A stretch of DNA of 64,000 bases from Diplosphaera chodatii (lineage: Eukaryota > Chlorophyta > Trebouxiophyceae > Prasiolales > Stichococcaceae): contig JAALGY010000030.1 of NCBI GenBank assembly GCA_032358165.1, forward strand, positions 186,001-250,000. Reading direction: 5' to 3'. The position numbers and the translations under genes are program-made. The notes under the pieces are model-generated. The model had not been told where the DNA came from. It made no database searches and saw nothing but the letters and a program-made list of their open reading frames with translations. Positions within the stretch are counted from its first letter, which is position 1; each line of letters begins with the position of its first letter. Below are positions 22,701-34,600 of this stretch, piece by piece.

Positions 22701-24872
22701 GGCTGTAAGTATCAGAAGCAGAAGCACCTGATGTGTGGGATGTGCGGATAGCATCAAGCATGGCTTCCCATGTTTCGAGCTGCTCCAGCATGTCCCGGAT
22801 ATCAGGGACCGACCTGCAGTTTGCACCAAGTACATGATTGCCACCACCTTCATCAACAGGGATGCCCACTCCAATGTGTCGACTCCTCAGGGCTTGAAGT
22901 GGACACGCTGGCCGCTCGCCTGCTGTTGGCCGAGAACGCTGCAAAGTCCCAACTGATGCTGAACTGCTCTATGCAGCGGTACTCTTCAAGCGATGCTGCA
23001 AACTCAGCAGCATCTGCAAAGTCGCGGGCGACCGCCTCAGCCAGGCGCCGCTGTGGCGAACAAACATCTCAATGTATCTGCAAGTGCATGCCTACTCACT
23101 GCTGTCACCATTTGTGGCTATGGTGTGCAGAGCTTACCTTTGCAACTGCCAGGACCGGGCTGTCTGTGATGGTACTGTGCACACCAACAATGTCAGGTGG
23201 CTCTGTATACAGAGTTTCGAAGGCAGCACACTGTATGAGGCGGGGGCACCCGCCCACTATTGCGCCTGCTGCGGCGATGGTGTGGTGCTGCAGTGCCAGC
23301 AGCACCGTAGCCTGATCTGGCTCAAAGCTGTAACCGTCCTCCCCCTCAAAGCCAACGGTTGTAAAGAAGATGCCCTGAACAAGCAGGCGCTCTTGTTGTA
23401 CCCCGTCGTGTTAGCCAACCCAAATCTCATTTCACTTGTTGAAGAATGATATCTAGCAGCAACAGTAGTGGTACCACACAAAGCAGATTAGCACCTGTGT
23501 TTCGGTTCGTGACGCATGCTTATTGTCCACAATCGCTGCCAGTTCTGTAGATGCAGTAGCAACACGAGCGGCAAGTGCAGCAGCCAACATGCTGTCAGCC
23601 ACACGCAACACAGCCGGCAGTTTCGACTGGTCATCCATTGCATGCTGATAGGCGCTGCGTAGCGACAGAGCTGCTCTTTGACAATGGCGTCGACATCGCT
23701 TGGGCTGACACTATCATGCACTACCTGGCTTGGCTCACGAAGTGACGATCCAGAGTGTAAAACAAACTCCTGCACCAATTGGCACTTGGGCCTCACCTCG
23801 CACGCTCCAGCTTCTCAGCCTTGATGACAGCCATGGGGCGTGCTGCTTTCCCAAACATAGGTGTCTCTACGCTGCTCCTGTCGGTGAAGTCTGCTGTGTG
23901 TCGCACCATAGCACGGCATTGTCTTGCCTGCTGCTGCACACTGTCACAAAGCTGCAAGAGCATCTGCAGTAAAATTTGGCAATGCTGTCAGATGCTTGAA
24001 AGATGAACTGCGTCACCAGATGAACTGCGTGTGAAACGCGTCGGTTGGGAGTATTTCGGTGTTGCACCTGCTGTGCTGCAGCGAGGGCTGCCATAAGGCC
24101 AGTGTGAAACTGTCGTGTGCGCACGGCTGCCTGTACAAACCACCAAAGTAACCCTTGCAGCTAGTAATCAGTCGTGACAATCCACCAGGTCTGCCTGCTG
24201 CATCCTTGTACCACACATGCCTCACCTGCAGGTCCACGAACTCTGCCAGATGATAGGTATGGTCCAAACGAATAGAGTACATCGGCAGCCTGCCAATGTC
24301 CTCAACGATTTGCTGCACAGCCAGAAACGGCGTTCCAAACGCTGGCCTGCTGTAAAGCAGCCGCTTGTCCACTGCCATGCGCACTTGCCGGAACTGCTTC
24401 GTGCGAACACCCTGCAATGGATGCTCTGCTGGCCACAGGACATCATGATGTGGTGGATCTGGCGTCACGGCATGCCGCACGGCGTATCGCAAATGACTGA
24501 CCTGCCGCCACCTGCAAAAACACCTGCAAGTCAGAAAGTGCCCAAAAAACTTCAGCTCCTGCAGGCGCTCGAAGTATCTGGCTTCCCGGCTCCAGTCCAT
24601 CAGCGACATGCAGTCCACCGGCTGCCCCGCTGCAATGCGTACAACGGCATCTGCTGCCATGATGAAGTGTTCTGCCGGGTCAGCGTCCTCAGGCTTAACG
24701 ACCACAAGGTCATATGGCCGCCATTCCCTGGCATCAAGGTGCCTGCACGATGTTCAGAATTCAGATTGATCACTCGACGTGGAACGGTAATTATGCGGGT
24801 CTGTCGGCAGGCAGCTTGGGCAGCATTCCAGGTTGCAGCACAGCTGCTGAGGCCGTCTGATCATACCGCCTG
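19730..24872 (-). pseudogene. Dynein heavy chain fragment: stem and linker only, motor absent
   Basis: Exons match the axonemal-type dynein heavy chain in the correct order. The N-terminal region has WRPYDLVVV, DPAEHFIMAADAV, MDWSREARYFERLQELKFF, CFCRWRQVSHLRYAV and KRLLYSRPAFGTPFLAVQQI (about 24300-24735). Stem exons follow, with LLQLCDSVQQQARQCRAMV (about 23915-23970), YSFEPDQATVLLALQHHTI, and EFAASLEEYRCIEQFSISWD. The linker (DHC_N2) gives FDQSLPLLRLLAAPQLRDRHW (about 21040-21100), DELEDIVAAA, HNGQLELAKASPHAQP, and LWTHLAPTFASSDAAQHMP (about 20100-20170). The last block, LQEIQCTLQEAQGGLSE, stops at 19730, where an intact chain would continue into the FPR linker end and six AAA modules. About 3,000 residues of motor are missing. 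A possible 1-nt frameshift lies near 24750. The 5' end is unresolved. Truncation suggests a relic, but a transcribed tail-only protein is not excluded. Confidence 0.75.
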
Positions 24873-26054
24873 TTCAGGTGAAATGTGCGGGCTGCTGCTT
24901 CATGGCGGCTGAAGAAGGCGCAGACATCGCTGGACGTTCTCAACATGCCTGTGTCTGCAAGCCTGGTCCCGCCGATGCTGACAGCTTCGTGACCGCCAAG
25001 TGCATCACGGCTGCCGCAGGTAGGCTGACCAATTGCAGGTATCCTCGCCGGCGATGTCTCACGATTTAGAGTGGACCGAGTCTGCGGCGCCTGGACGCCC
25101 ACAAGTTTGCTTCGGATTTTGCAGTTGTTCGCCATATACACACCATGCTCCACTTTCAGCATAAACGCGATAGCGTGCCTACAGTCGTGATGCGCACCTG
25201 TCCGATGTTGCTGTGGAAACATTGCAGCGAGTCAGCGTCGAACAGGCTGCACTCGCGCGCCTGGTGGCTATGGAATCCGCCATATGTAGCCTTTCCCATA
25301 TTGGTCCTCTTTGCTGCTCTGGCTGGGCAAACAACGCAACTCGGGTGGCGCGGCACGGCACAGCAGTTTCTCAAAAGCTGGCGCAGGGCTCATTACATCG
25401 AGTTGCCACGTTCTAAAGGTTCAATCACACCTAAAACTGCACTTCAGCAGGCTTGAAGCCCGACGAGACTCTATTTAAGGTGCGCAATGGGATGAAAGTT
25501 GCCAGGGATGGGGGCGTAGCCGCGAACGTTCCGAGTCACCAATGATGCGGCCACTGGTTGCGTATCAATCTGTATATATCGATGACACTCATTCTGCACA
25601 CGAAGGCGGCAATGCTGGCTCTGGCACCCGGCTTGTCCTGGCTTGCCCGGGGGTGTAGCTATTCGTCTTGGACTGACCTCGTCAATCCCTAGCAACTTGC
25701 CGAAGGAAGCCTTGATCGCATACTGCAGACCTCCTACAGCGTTTCAGACACATACGGTGCTGAGGCAGGTTGGATCTGGCAGGTCCTCCAGCAGCTGCTG
25801 ACCAGGGTGCAGGGCCTTGCCTTAAGACATACACATGCTGATGCAGTTGGTGATGTTTGATTGTGGAGACTTGTCATATCCACCGTCAAATGACTAGGCC
25901 GACGTAGCGCGACGTTGTTTACTGGTAGTAGTGCACGTGGTCATGCGCTGACATTTCATAGCTGCAGTGCCATTGAGGCGCACATGCAAGCACTCTACAA
26001 TTGGCGACCATATCGAAATTTGGCTGCTTGCGTGCACTAGTGGAAGCTGCAAGC
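24873..26054. other. Divergent intergenic region upstream of the dynein fragment and UBLCP1
   Basis: No convincing exon is seen. An intact dynein N-terminus would extend into this region by several hundred residues, but only weak minus-strand frames occur (for example one at about 24900-25130 beginning MANNCKIRSKLVG). The right end presumably includes the UBLCP1 promoter. Confidence 0.45.
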
Positions 26055-27892
26055 ATGGCCGACACGGAGGACGCGACCAATCAGCAGGTGGTCGTCAAGT
26101 GGCATGGCAAGGAGTTCAGCGTTCGGTTGGTAGATGGCGACACTGTCGGCAGCCTCAAGCGCAAGATCGAGGCGGAGACAGAGGTGGCGCCGAAGCGTCA
26201 GAAGCTGCTGGGGCTGAAAGCGAAGACGGGCGGCGGCCTGCCTGCGGACACTGTGCCCGTGTCGGACTTGCTGATCAAGCCCGGCATGAAAGTCATGATG
26301 ATGGGGTGAGTAGATGTGCGGCGACCAGCATCACGATGCCAGCAGCCGACGTGCTGTCCTCGATTCGAAGCGGGCGCACATGAGGTGACATCGCATTCAT
26401 GTGGCATGCAGCACCATCTAGGTTACAGTTGCTACAAATGATGCAGGACGCCAGAGGCGGTAACAGCGGCGGTGGACAAGATGGCAGAGGTGGCTCCACA
26501 CATACAGGACGACTTTGACCTCCAAGAGGGGGTGATGCAGGAACTGGACGTCGCTGATCGGCCTGAAAATCAGGTACAGCCTCTCTGAATAACATCATCT
26601 GTATGTTCACACGTTTCGGAAGGCAAACACGCACATAATAGGACACCAGCAAAGGCATCAGTCCTGCAGGAGAAGCTGCGACGACGGCTGGCCAGTGTGG
26701 AAGTCAAGGTCCTGAATCCGCCACGCCAGGGGAAGAAAGTGGTTGTCCTGGACATTGTGAGCGTAGGCTGTCAATGTGAGCATCTGTACATAATAGATGC
26801 AGCTGCGCAGCAATGATCGGCGCATGGCATCACCAATGCGGTGAGAACCAGTGCAAACACCATGTCACTGAACGCACGGTCACGCTGCGTCCCAGGACTA
26901 CACGATATTCGACCTTGGCAGCAGTGCGGAACGGCCTGAGGAGCTGGCCCGCCCACATCTCCACGAGTTCATGAGCGCGGTGTACCCGCACTATGTGAGC
27001 GTGGCGGGCATGCTGATGATGCGGCGCATGGCTTGCGGCGCCTGTTTGTGCCTGTCTGTGGTGGTCAACAGTCCCTAGAGTATGAGTACACCCTGTCTTG
27101 CTTCAAGCACCTGCAGGACATCATCATATGGTCTGCCACCAGCATGAAGTGGGTCGAGGTGAGCGCTGCCCTGCTCGCATTTGCATGGCTGGAGGGATGC
27201 AAACACTGTTGCATGGCATGAACCATAGTGATGATACCAGGAGTGCTGCGGCAGGTGAAGATGCGGGAGCTCGGGGTGTCCACCCACCCAGACTACAAGC
27301 TCACATGCATGCTGGACCACAGGGCAATGATCACCGTGCAGACGGAAAAGTACGGTGAGGTGCCTTCATTCGCAGGTGCCTTCACACTCCCTGCTTCCCA
27401 GAGCTGTGGGTGCAGCCTGAACAGTGCCTGACATCCGTCTGCATCTGCAGGCGTCTTTGATTGCAAACCGCTGGGATTCTTGTGGGGCAAGTTTCCAGAG
27501 GTGTACGGGCCACACAACACCATCATGTTCGACGACCTGCGGCGCAACTATGTCATGAACAAGCAGAACGGGTGAGCCTTTGGGGCTGCAATCGCCCCTG
27601 GTTGCTCAGGACGTACGGCATCCGGCCTTCCACTGGGCTGGGTGTGTAGCAAACATGAGCATCTGGAGCCGAGACACACCAGGAGATCACCATGCTCTGC
27701 TTGTGTTGTTCACCTTGCAGGCTAGTCATCAGGCCCTACCGGAAGGCGCATGTCATGCGCGACAGCGATGAGGAGCTGGTGGGCTTGAAGAAGTATCTGC
27801 TGAAGGTTGCGCCGCTGGAGGATCTGTCCCACCTGCGGCATTCGCGGTGGGAGCGCTATGTCGCTGGGATTCTGCCAGTAGAACCGCAATGA
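26055..27892 (+). CDS. UBLCP1: Ubiquitin-like domain-containing CTD phosphatase 1 (UBLCP1)
   Basis: Nuclear FCP/SCP-family (HAD) phosphatase that, in animals, docks to the proteasome through its UBL domain and dephosphorylates it. Exon 1 (ATG 26055) encodes the UBL fold: [54 protein letters not shown]. After a linker ([31 protein letters not shown]) the catalytic DxDxT motif is built across an intron. VVVLDI ends at about 26757 and DYTIFD resumes at about 26898, giving DIDYT. The motif-II region YPHY joins [12 protein letters not shown] (about 27118-27156). Then come [54 protein letters not shown] and a C-terminal helix ending GILPVEPQ. About eight exons are implied. All catalytic residues are present and length is near the family norm. 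Confidence 0.93.
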
Positions 27893-28619
27893 CCAGCAGC
27901 GAGCGGGCCTGTGCTGTTGATCAACTGATATAGCATGTTGATCCTGCTGATGCGGGAATCTAGAAGGTGAGGCGTCCGTTGAAAGGTAGCACGCACGCAC
28001 AATCGCACACTGTGGCTCGCCCTTCGCATGCCTTGACAGCACTTGCCCATGTGCTGTTCTATAGCAAAGCGATGGAAAGGAGAATTTACATGGCCCACTG
28101 GACCCCCATGCACAATCCCCACAGTTCTGCCCTGATAGTCCTGCTCAGATTACCTGGGCACAGCAAGCACCACCTAAGTCAGCTGCTTGTTGCTTGATGC
28201 CTTTGGATCCAGCTTGTCGATACATAGCACCGACTCCGGCAGAGGTGTTCGCTATGCAAACACGCCGTTGAGCATCACATACATGGCTTGCATCCCTTGG
28301 AATGACTTTCTGCATCGACGCGCAAGCAGTTCCCGGATAGCCAAACATTCAGAAGCCTCGCTGACGCCTGTGCTGTATGCCCAACGGATTACACTTTGCC
28401 GGATCGCGAGTTGGCCGCGCAACTTTCAAGCAGCTGACAACTCCAACCGGCGACCTCGCAGCCCTGACGGCCCATCTTTGCAAGCTGCGATGCAGCAGCT
28501 TGGGGCGTAGAGCACCTCAGCGCTACGGCTGGCACGCTGATACTTGCTGCCGATCGAACGGCCATCTGAGCGTACACATCGGGCCTCTTGAGGGGCTCCA
28601 AGTGTGACAGCACCGAGCC
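27893..28619. other. Intergenic region
   Basis: Tandem spacer between UBLCP1 and the coiled-coil kinase gene. Several short open frames occur but none shows family signal or a consistent exon pattern. Confidence 0.55.
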
Positions 28620-31600
28620 ATGCCGGGCAGCAACACCAAAAGCAGCTCAGGGGAGATGGCAGGACCCTCGTGGGCGAGCGTCAAGTCTGGCAACGAGATG
28701 CGGGACCCGAAGACATTGTTTCAGCCAGACCCGCACCCAATGAAAGTCCAGCTGGCACGGCAGGCATCAGGCAGAGGTGACACCATAGCATCTGTGCTGA
28801 CAACAGTACATAGTGGAGCGATGTGGGCAGTGGCATGTCGGACTTTGCCATGCTGGGTGCGGCTAGAGCACATTGTGCAGCACCGGTGCTTGCAAACCGT
28901 GATCCTGAACGAACGTAGGCAGCCGCCCAGCCAGCAGCCCCGCGACGACACCTCCGCGACGCTCTCCCAGGCCACAGCCTCTGTCGGACGTGAAGGGCGC
29001 GAGGGTAACGCCAGACTCTGGCACACCGGCCGGACGCACTCAGGGGCTGATCACCAGGTGTGCACCTGCGCCCATGCTTGCAGCGCCCCCTCGGCCCCCA
29101 TGCTGTGCGGAGTCAACCTGCAGCTCTTGTACATGTGTACCATTGGAGCAGTCAATCACCCACACTCACCTCTGGACTGCAGGCTGGAGGAGACGGAAAC
29201 ACTGCTGGCGGCGCAGCGGGATGTGAACCGCGGCCTGGACAGGGATGTGCACACTCTGATGGCGCAGCTGGAGGACCTCAACCGGCGGTACGCGGCGCTT
29301 GGCCGCCGCACTGCGGGGCTGCAGGTGCCTGACTTCCAACGACCATTTGCCCACATTGCAAGCACGGCATCGTTCTGGCCAAGCGATGCCAGTGAGCAGC
29401 TTTGAAGCCCAAGGGGTACACACCATCACTAATGCATGTCTGCAGGATGAGCTGAGCACGGCAGCCAGCGGGGACTTTCAGGCGCTGCGGCAGCGCCTGA
29501 AACGCGCAGAAGCTGCAAACACAGACCTCGAGCAGGTAGGGAAGGCTGCAGCTTTTGCAGTGTGTAGTCACTCTGCGGGGCTTGGTGTTAGCAAGACGGG
29601 TCTGATGCCACCGCAGGTCGCCAAGGAGAAGGTGGAGGCTATGCGGGCCGAGCGCGACGCGTATGCAGAGCGGCTGCGCCATGTCGAGGCCGTCACGCTG
29701 CAGCAGGACACCTCTGCCGTGGAGGAGCTGCAGGCGAGTGCGGGAAGTTTTACATCAACAGAAAGGAAACATTGCCAACGCCCTCGGCAGCTGTGCCAGG
29801 TGGGTCAGCCTTGTGACAACTCACACGCTAGACTTCCGTCCTACAGGCTGATCTGGAGGCAGCCAGGGCAGCGGAGGTGGAGGCCAAGCGCTGTCTGGCG
29901 GAGGAGGCGGAGTCCGCCGCCCGGCAGGCGGCCGCGCAGTCCGACACCGCAGCCCAGCTGGACCGTGTGCAGGTCTGTCCCGTGGGCTACACCGTGCTCC
30001 TGCCCAGAAGCATCTGGCCAGCCACTGCTCGCGCTGTGCTCCAAGGAATTGCAGGCTGCTCTGCACTGTGATGAGGTGCCGTGCATGCAGACGGACAAGG
30101 CAGCGCTGGAGGCGCAGCTGGCGGGCGCGCAGCAGGAGGCAGCGGCGGCGCAGGCCGAGGCCAAGGCCGCCCGCGAGGAGGCTGGCCACCTGGCCCACCA
30201 GCTGGAGGCTGCCGAGCAGTCCAAGGTGCTGCTGTGATCACGGGGCAGACCCTGCGTGCGGAGTCACACATCAAGCTATCGGCTCCTGCTCTGCATGCAC
30301 CACCGATCATAACGTTCGATGTGCACCTCATGGACCCGAGCAGAAGCTGTGCTACAAGCACAGGTGGCACTGGAGGTGGACCTGCAGTCGCACATCGAGA
30401 GGCATGCGGGCGGCGTGGCCGACGTGGACGCGCTGTCCCGCCAGCTGCAGGCCGCGCAGTCCTCCACCGCCGCGCTGGGCGCCGAGGCCGCCGAGCTGCG
30501 CGCCGAGGTGCAGCGTCTGCTATGCACACGGCTGCCGGGATCCCTTTCTTGAGAGTGAAGCAAATTGCAGGGTGTAGCGCTGCTCGTCTGCTTGGGGGCG
30601 GCTTGGGGAACCAGAGCCAGTGCTTGAGAGGGGCGTGGGCACGGAGACTTGTGGCTTGGGGCGGCAGGTCAAGGCGGTCAGCCGGGAGAAGCGGGCGGCG
30701 GACGCGGCGAGGGGCGCGCTGGAGGTGGACCTCAAGGCGGTGCTGGCGCGGCACGCGCGCGAGGTGGAGGCCGCGGCGTCCGCCCGCCGGGAGGCCTCCC
30801 GTGAGAAGGCGGCGCGCGCCGCAGCCGATGCCGAGATCGGGCGGCTCACCAACCAGGTAGGCGCGCCGTCAGCCGATGCCTCTGGACGAGCAGCACGTGT
30901 GCGACGGCTGGCTGAACATCTCGGTGTTCACTCGAGAGCTCTGCATCAGGTGGCTTGTCTGTAAGCACATGTGAGGCGTCACTGTGAGCGACTGCTGCCG
31001 CAGGTTCGGAGTCTGGAGGCCGAGAAGGCAGAGCTGGCGAGCGATGTCACGATGCAGCAGGACAGCCAGAACGCCAAGGCGGCAGAGGTGGAGCGGCTGC
31101 GCCGGGAGGTCGCCTCCGCGCACGCAGAGCGCCACGCCGCCGTGCAGCAGGTGCTTGTTGCACTGCAGCGTTGCCAGGCGCGCCGTTCTGTATCCTGTGC
31201 ATACACTCACATCCACCGCAGAGCCGGCTGCATCTGGAGTCTGACCTGCTGTGCTGCTGCTGCACCTGCAGCTGGCCCGGGTCGAGGGGCAGAAGGCGTC
31301 ACTCGAGTCGGAGCTGCAGGCAGCCAGCGAGGACCTCGAGCTGCTGCCGGCGCGCCTGGCGGAGGCCACGGCCGCTGCCGACAAGGCGCGCGCAGATGCG
31401 CAGGCGTCGGCGGCCAAGGTCACCTCTCCTGCCCTACGTGCATGTCGGGAGTCCCCCCTGATGATGCTCATGTCACGGCACCCCAACTCGAAAGCTATCT
31501 GAGAATCTCAGGAGAAGCGTCTGTAGGAACGTTTGTTTGGGTTTCTAACTATGGGGAAGCAGTTTCGCTGACGGGCCTGGTCGCGATGGCATGCAGGCAG

Positions 31601-34600
31601 CCACCCTGGAGCAGCGTGTGGGCGAGCTGGAGGACCAGGTCGGCAAGCTGGCGGCTGCGGCGCAGGCGGCAGAGGACCAGGCCGTGCAGCTGATGCAGCA
31701 GGTGCAGGAGGCGCGTGCTGCGGAGGCTGAGGCCGCCCGGGAGTCGTCGTCGCTTGCTCAGCAGGTGCACATCTGCAGTCTGGCTTGCCTGTAGTCAGCG
31801 GAGCGCACCGCCTGTGCTGTTGGCAGGGCTTTCAAACTCTGACGGTGATTAGCGACTGCACGTCGGTGATGCATGTACATACACATGCAGGTGCAGTCGC
31901 TGGAGCGGCAGGCCAGCGAGCTGTCCGCGCTGCTGGGCCGGCAGTCGGGCGATGTTGCCGCGCAGCCTCCGCAAATGTGGCCAGTGTCTTCAGCTCGACC
32001 CAGCGCGCAGTCCCTCGATGGCACGTCTGTGGAGCCAACGCCCTTCGCCAGCATCTCAGGCGGCAGCGAGTTCGTACCCAGCGATGCCGACAGCCAGGGC
32101 GGTGATGCCGCCGAGGCGGCGGCCACTGCAGACGACACAGATGCAGACACAGCCGCTGGAGCAGAGGCACGCGCGGCGCCTGAAGCAGAGGGCACCCCGG
32201 CAGGGGCAGATGCTGAGATGTCGCATCCGCTAGCACACCCGCTGGCAGAGCAGGCAGCGCCTGCCCAGGCAGCCACGTCCTCAGCGCCCGTGGACGTGCC
32301 GCAGATGCGGGCAGTGCAGGACGACGAGCAGCTTGCGCCATTAGGCAGCGGCGGCGTGGACTCGCCATCTCGCCACCAGTTTGACGGCGCCAGCGCTGCG
32401 GTGTGTGGTTGCAGCTTGTCTGTGGCATTGATCACACTGTGCAGCAAGATGCTTGCTACGAAGGATGGCCTTCTGCATGTGCTGAATAGCGTCAAGGAAT
32501 TCAAGGCGCCAGCCTTTAGCTTAGCGATCCGCAATTTTGGAACATTGACCCTCATGTCTACATGCTGCTGTGCAGCGGCTGGCGGCGGCGAAGGAGGAGT
32601 CGGAGATCCTGCGGAAGCAGGTGGACCACCTGCGGGCCGCGCTCGAGGCCACCGAGGCGGCGCGGCCGTCCGCCGACACACAGGCGCTGGCGGCGGACCT
32701 CAGGGCCGCCCGGCAGCGCATCGCCGAGCTCGAGGAGGCGGCGCGCTCGGCTGCCTCCCCAGCGGCCCCCGCCCTCGGTACAGCTGCCCCCCTGCAGATG
32801 CCAGAAGGGCTGCGTCGCGAGCCTCGAGCTGCTGTGCTGCTGCATTGCTGCCATGCCATGCGAATCGCGGAGCTGGGCATGTGTACCGTGGGCGATCATC
32901 AGCAGGCAGCAAGATTTTCCAGGAAAAGGCCGCCATGCCATGCGTGCGCGTGCTGCAGGCAGGAAGACCAGCGGCAGGCGGGGCACGGGGGGCTGGGAGG
33001 ACCTGCTGGAGCTGCCGGCCGACCAGCGCGGCAGCCCGCCCACCCCCGCCCAGCTCGCGCTGCTGCAGGAGCAGGTGCTCCCCACTGCACCATGAGTCAT
33101 CCCCGGTCCCCACTGATGCCTGGGCTGACAGAGCAAAACAGATTGTCTGACAGGGCAAAAGCTGTGCAGTCCGCACCCTCTGCACGTCGAGGCGTCCGTG
33201 CTTCTCCTGCGTGCCCAGGGATGGCCATACCCTTGTGGCATGCACGGAGTGTGAGCCCACCGCCCAATGGTCTGTGCTCTGTCTTATGCAGATGCACAGG
33301 CTGGTGGAGGAGCGGGAGGCGGCGGAGCGGGAGCTCAAGGGCCTGGCGGCGCAGCTGGACAGCCGCACCGGCGCCGACGCCGCCGACGCCGGCGACATGC
33401 ACTCCCTGCGCAGCTACTGGCGCGAGAACGAGCGCCTGCAGAAGGTGCGGGGCGGCGCCAGTGCTGTCCCGCCCCGCACTGGTCGTGCAGATATGCGCCA
33501 CACAGCATGCTGCTGCCTCATGTCGGCAGCACCACTGCTGAACCGGTCAGTTGCCCTTCAGCATGCTCCATGGCCCCTCAGCACAACATGCTGTGCTGAC
33601 AGGCAAAGGCAGCGGTCGAGGACAAGATCCGGCGGATGGCCGTGATTCCCGGCATCGGCATGCCGCGCGCCATGCCGGCCAGCGCAGCGCCCCCGGAGGC
33701 CAGCCCTGTGGTGGATGCCGTGGCTGCGCGGGTCGACGCCATGCTGGCTTCGCTCAAAGCAGCCGAGGCCGAGAACAAGCGGCTGGCAGCGGAGCGCGAC
33801 GACCTGCGGCGGCAGCTGGAAGCAGCCTCGGCGGCCGCGAATGCTTCTCAGGCAGCCGCCACAGCCTCACAGGAGGCCACGCCCACGGGCAGCCCAGCGG
33901 ACACGGGCATGCTCCAGTCGGCCGTCACTGCGCAGGCGCCTTCAGACGTCGTCCACAGGCTCAGCGGCAGCGGCAGCGGCACCGCGTCCCCCCGGCTGCT
34001 GCAGCGGCTGAAGGCCGAAAAGGGGGAGGTCGAGGCGGAGGCGGCGCAGCTGCGGTCCGAGAACGAGCAGCTGCGGGCGGCGGCGGCGGCAGCGGTGGCG
34101 CAAGGCGCTGCCATCAATGATGCGGAGATGAAGATGGCGATCGCGCAGGAGGAAGCCGAGCGCCTCAGGTGCGCAGGGCTGGCCGGGGGCCGCTTCCTGT
34201 AGATGTGTTTGGCTATGTGGGTCTGTACTCTGCTGTACATTGGATACACGTGAATGCGAAAAGGCCGAACGCTTGCAGCTCATGCTGCTAGCAGTACGCC
34301 TGAAGGAGTGCCTGCCGTGTACATGCAGGACAGACAACGCAGCACTGCTGGCCAAGGTGGCGGCGATGCAGCAGCAGCAGGCAGAGCAGCAGGAAGCACT
34401 GGCAGCCGCACGCAGGTCAGCCCCAGCAGCAGATGACGCCGCTGCGCGAGCGGCAGCAGCAGAGGCCGCAGCGGCTGCTTCAGCGGCCGCGGCTGCCGCG
34501 CTTCGCGCTGAGAATGCCGACCTGACAGCCTCAGCTCAGCGGCTGGGCGCACAGCTTGCCAAGGCTGTGGCTGCAGCCAAAGCCCAGGCGGCGACCCCAG

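Noticed and set aside
27033..27118. Peptide [12 protein letters not shown] in front of DIIIWSATS as part of UBLCP1
   Set aside because: It is intron translation. YPHY joins directly to DIIIWSATS through a gtgagc donor and cacctgcag acceptor, matching the family spacing.
31758..32681. 307-codon minus-strand open frame rich in Ala, Ser and Pro
   Set aside because: It lies antisense to the acidic low-complexity coding exon of the kinase gene; GC-rich codons on one strand leave the opposite strand open. No family motif.
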